Shown here: positions 62,088 to 64,000 of the stretch, piece by piece
How positions within the stretch are numbered: position 1 is the stretch's first letter
How the letters are laid out: every line of letters starts with the position of its first letter
DNA from: Gallibacterium faecale
GTDB lineage: Bacteria; Pseudomonadota; Gammaproteobacteria; Enterobacterales; Pasteurellaceae
NCBI RefSeq assembly: GCF_027920745.1
Contig: NZ_JAQIBB010000001.1
Span: forward strand, 1-64,000
Length of the DNA: 64,000 nucleotides
Direction of reading: 5' to 3'
Notes under the pieces: generated by a model
Databases searched by the model: none
Seen by the model: the letters and a program-made list of their open reading frames with translations, nothing else
Told to the model about the DNA's origin: nothing
Position numbers and translations under genes: made by a program

Positions 62088-63407
62088 ATGAGCGCAGCAA
62101 CCACAACTAAATCTATTCCAACTCGGGAAAGTATCGCCAATGATACGTTGGTACTTATCTTAGCAGGTGGTAGAGGTTCTCGTTTACATGAGATGACGGA
62201 TCGTCGTGCTAAACCAGCAGTCTATTTTGGTGGTGCACATCGTATTATCGATTTTGCTTTATCAAACTGTTTAAATTCAGGATTATTAAAAATTGGGGTG
62301 ATTACCCAATATGAAGCCCATTCATTATTACGTCATTTACAACATGGATGGTCTTTCTTGCCACGTGAACGTGGTCATTTTGTGGATATGCTCCCAGCGC
62401 GCCAACAATTAAATGATTCTACTTGGTATCGTGGTACTGCGGATGCGGTATGGCAAAACGTACCAATTATGAAAGAGCATTACCGTCCTAAATATGTATT
62501 GATTCTTGCTGGTGACCATATTTATAAAATGGACTATATGCGTATGATCGAAGATCATATTGAATTTGGTGGTAAAGCTACTGTGGGTTGTATTGAAGTA
62601 CCAAAAGAAGATGCGAAAGCCTTTGGTGTTATGGCAGTGAACGATAAACTCAAAGTGGAAGCATTTGTTGAAAAACCAGCCGATCCACCAACAATGCCAG
62701 ACAAACCAAATTCATCTTTAGCATCAATGGGAATTTATGTATTTGATGCAGATTATCTGTATGAAATTCTAGAAAGAGAAGCAAGCTACGAAAATACTTC
62801 TCACGATTTTGGTAAAGATATTATTCCTGCGATGGTAGAGGAAGGATTACTCTATGCCCACCCATTTGAACGTTCAAGTAAAGGTAGAAATACACAAGGA
62901 CTTATCTACTGGCGTGATGTGGGAACCTTAGAAAGCTATTGGTCAGCGAATATTGACCTTGTCAGTGAAAAACCGCAATTAAATATGTTTGATAAAAATT
63001 GGCCAATCCGTACTGTGCCAAAACAAACATTACCAACAAAATTCTTCTATAAACATCCACATAAACAAACTATTGATAACTCATTAATTGGTGGTAGTGG
63101 CGTGATCATTGATGCGGAAATTAGTAATTCTGTACTCTTTGATCATGTACGTGTAGAAGAGGGATCAAAAATAGAATATGCGGTAATTCTACCTCAAGTG
63201 AAAATTGGTAAAAACTGTGTATTACGCCGTTGTATTATTGATCGTAATTGCCGTATTCCAGATGGTATGCAAATCGGAGTGGATTTAGACGTTGATCGTC
63301 AACGTTTCAGAATTAGTAGCCAAGGTAATATTGTATTAGTTACTGAACCAATGTTAGAAAAATTATTGGCAAAACAACAAGTAGAAGAAGCATCGGCAGC
63401 GGAATAG
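62088..63407 (+). CDS. glgC: Glucose-1-phosphate adenylyltransferase
   Basis: GlgC makes ADP-glucose from ATP and glucose-1-phosphate, the committed step of glycogen synthesis. The 439-residue protein has LILAGGRGSRLHEMTDRRAKPAVYFG split over the nucleotide loop (LILAGGRGSRL near residue 23), substrate segments FVEKPADPP and DFGKDIIPAM, and a C-terminal left-handed beta-helix (SVLFDHVRVEEGSKIEYAVI) for allosteric control. AGGAG precedes the ATG. Confidence 0.96.
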   Translation: MSAATTTKSIPTRESIANDTLVLILAGGRGSRLHEMTDRRAKPAVYFGGAHRIIDFALSNCLNSGLLKIGVITQYEAHSLLRHLQHGWSFLPRERGHFVDMLPARQQLNDSTWYRGTADAVWQNVPIMKEHYRPKYVLILAGDHIYKMDYMRMIEDHIEFGGKATVGCIEVPKEDAKAFGVMAVNDKLKVEAFVEKPADPPTMPDKPNSSLASMGIYVFDADYLYEILEREASYENTSHDFGKDIIPAMVEEGLLYAHPFERSSKGRNTQGLIYWRDVGTLESYWSANIDLVSEKPQLNMFDKNWPIRTVPKQTLPTKFFYKHPHKQTIDNSLIGGSGVIIDAEISNSVLFDHVRVEEGSKIEYAVILPQVKIGKNCVLRRCIIDRNCRIPDGMQIGVDLDVDRQRFRISSQGNIVLVTEPMLEKLLAKQQVEEASAAE

Positions 63408-63439
63408 TTGCTCTTTTTCTACCATAATTATCATCAATA

Positions 63440-63482
63440 ATATCCACTTTTTCGAGAGGATTAAACACGGAAAAGTGGATAT
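63440..63482 (+). promoter_or_regulatory. Hairpin between glgC and glgA
   Basis: ATATCCACTTTT (63440–63451) pairs perfectly with AAAAGTGGATAT (63471–63482) around a 19-nt loop. No T-run follows, so it is more likely an RNA-stability or processing element than a full terminator. Confidence 0.55.
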
Positions 63483-63517
63483 TTCATCACAAAAAAATTT
63501 AAGGATCTTAATTAATA

Positions 63518-64000
63518 ATGAAAGTACTTCATATCTGTTCGGAACTTTATCCACTTATTAAGACAGGCGGACTGGCAGATGTTATGGGGGCACTACCTTT
63601 TGCCCAAAAAGCAGAAGGAATGGATGTTCGCGTCGTGCTGCCTATGTATCCCGCAGTTGCTGAAAAATTGCAACATGAACATTCACTGCATCTTTTTACG
63701 TTTGCTGGTCATATCGAAATTCGTCATGCTGAATATCAAGGTATTGGCATTTACTTGATTAATGCACCTCATTTATTCAATCGTAACGGCAATCCTTACC
63801 ATAACGAATATTATCAAGATTATGCAGATAACTATTTACGTTTTGCGATTCTTGGCTGGACAGGCGCAGCATTAGCTGCGGGCGCTGATACTTGGTGGGG
63901 CGCAGCTGATGTCTTGCATATGCATGATTGGCAAGCTGGTTTGGCTGGTGCTTATGCTGTTGCTTGGAATCTGCCTGTCAAAAAAATCTTTACTATTCAT
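63518..64000 (+). CDS. glgA: Glycogen synthase (N-terminal part; continues past the window)
   Basis: GlgA transfers glucose from ADP-glucose to glycogen. The frame opens at ATG 63518 behind AAGGATC and continues to the window edge (161 codons). The N-terminal signature MKVLHICSELYPLIKTGGLA with the ADP-glucose-binding KTGGLADVMGALP is diagnostic of GT5 synthases, and LHMHDWQAG appears near residue 139. It is fourth in the glycogen operon; glgP would be expected next. Confidence 0.95.
   Translation, partial: MKVLHICSELYPLIKTGGLADVMGALPFAQKAEGMDVRVVLPMYPAVAEKLQHEHSLHLFTFAGHIEIRHAEYQGIGIYLINAPHLFNRNGNPYHNEYYQDYADNYLRFAILGWTGAALAAGADTWWGAADVLHMHDWQAGLAGAYAVAWNLPVKKIFTIH

Overview
This is an AT-rich bacterial chromosome segment, almost certainly from a member of the Pasteurellaceae. 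The evidence is gene content and order: rsmI–lpoA–yraN–diaA–dolP, ribH–nusB–thiL–pgpA–LysE-type exporter, potABC next to pepT, lipoprotein e(P4), mukFEB with matP, and a malQ/glgB–glgX–glgC–glgA glycogen operon all match what I remember of Haemophilus/Pasteurella relatives. The genus cannot be fixed from sequence alone. By eye I find only one exact copy of the Haemophilus-type uptake core (AAGTGCGGT) and none of the Actinobacillus type, far fewer than in the well-known members of the family.

Layout. 1–3.3 kb: polyphosphate metabolism (ppk, partial; ppx) and a tiny membrane ORF. 3.4–7.6 kb: spermidine/putrescine importer potABC, divergent from pepT, which has an FNR-type box. 7.8–15.3 kb: sohB, yoaH-like, a YdcF/ElyC-type protein, matP, then the leftward riboflavin/thiamine/phospholipid operon and ettA. 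15.4–20.9 kb: the most accessory part. An ATP-grasp ligase and an esterase face a second esterase with a small membrane protein. Between them lie a long hairpin repeat and an AEC-family transporter gene split by a 1,023-bp IS256-type element that left an 8-bp target duplication. 20.9–28.6 kb: rsmI, lpoA, yraN, diaA, dolP, hel, lemA plus two TPM proteins, and grxD. 28.7–38.4 kb: a histidine phosphatase, repeat copy B, a short CDF transporter, initiator tRNA, mltA, tcdA, rlmKL and mfd. 38.4–51 kb: a HipBA-type toxin–antitoxin pair with a palindromic operator, serS, cmoB, dps, ttcA and mukFEB. 51–55.3 kb: MazG-like and NUDIX nucleotide hydrolases, a codA remnant, an acetyltransferase, a periplasmic TPR/DUF218 protein, repeat copy C and an isochorismatase-like hydrolase. 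55.3–64 kb: the glycogen operon, ending inside glgA.

The points that most deserve follow-up are these. (1) A 1,512-residue MalQ–GlgB fusion keeps a ribosome-binding site and ATG at the junction and carries a Lys/Thr-rich tail. (2) A dispersed ~300–420-bp nested-hairpin element occurs in three copies whose stems show compensatory base changes and paired-arm loss. (3) An ATP-grasp/two-esterase locus of unknown product has a neighbouring transporter inactivated by an insertion sequence. (4) A HipBA operator has one arm on the −10 and the other on the antitoxin start codon.

Most of the window is ordinary core genome. No prophage, CRISPR array or classical defence island was seen.
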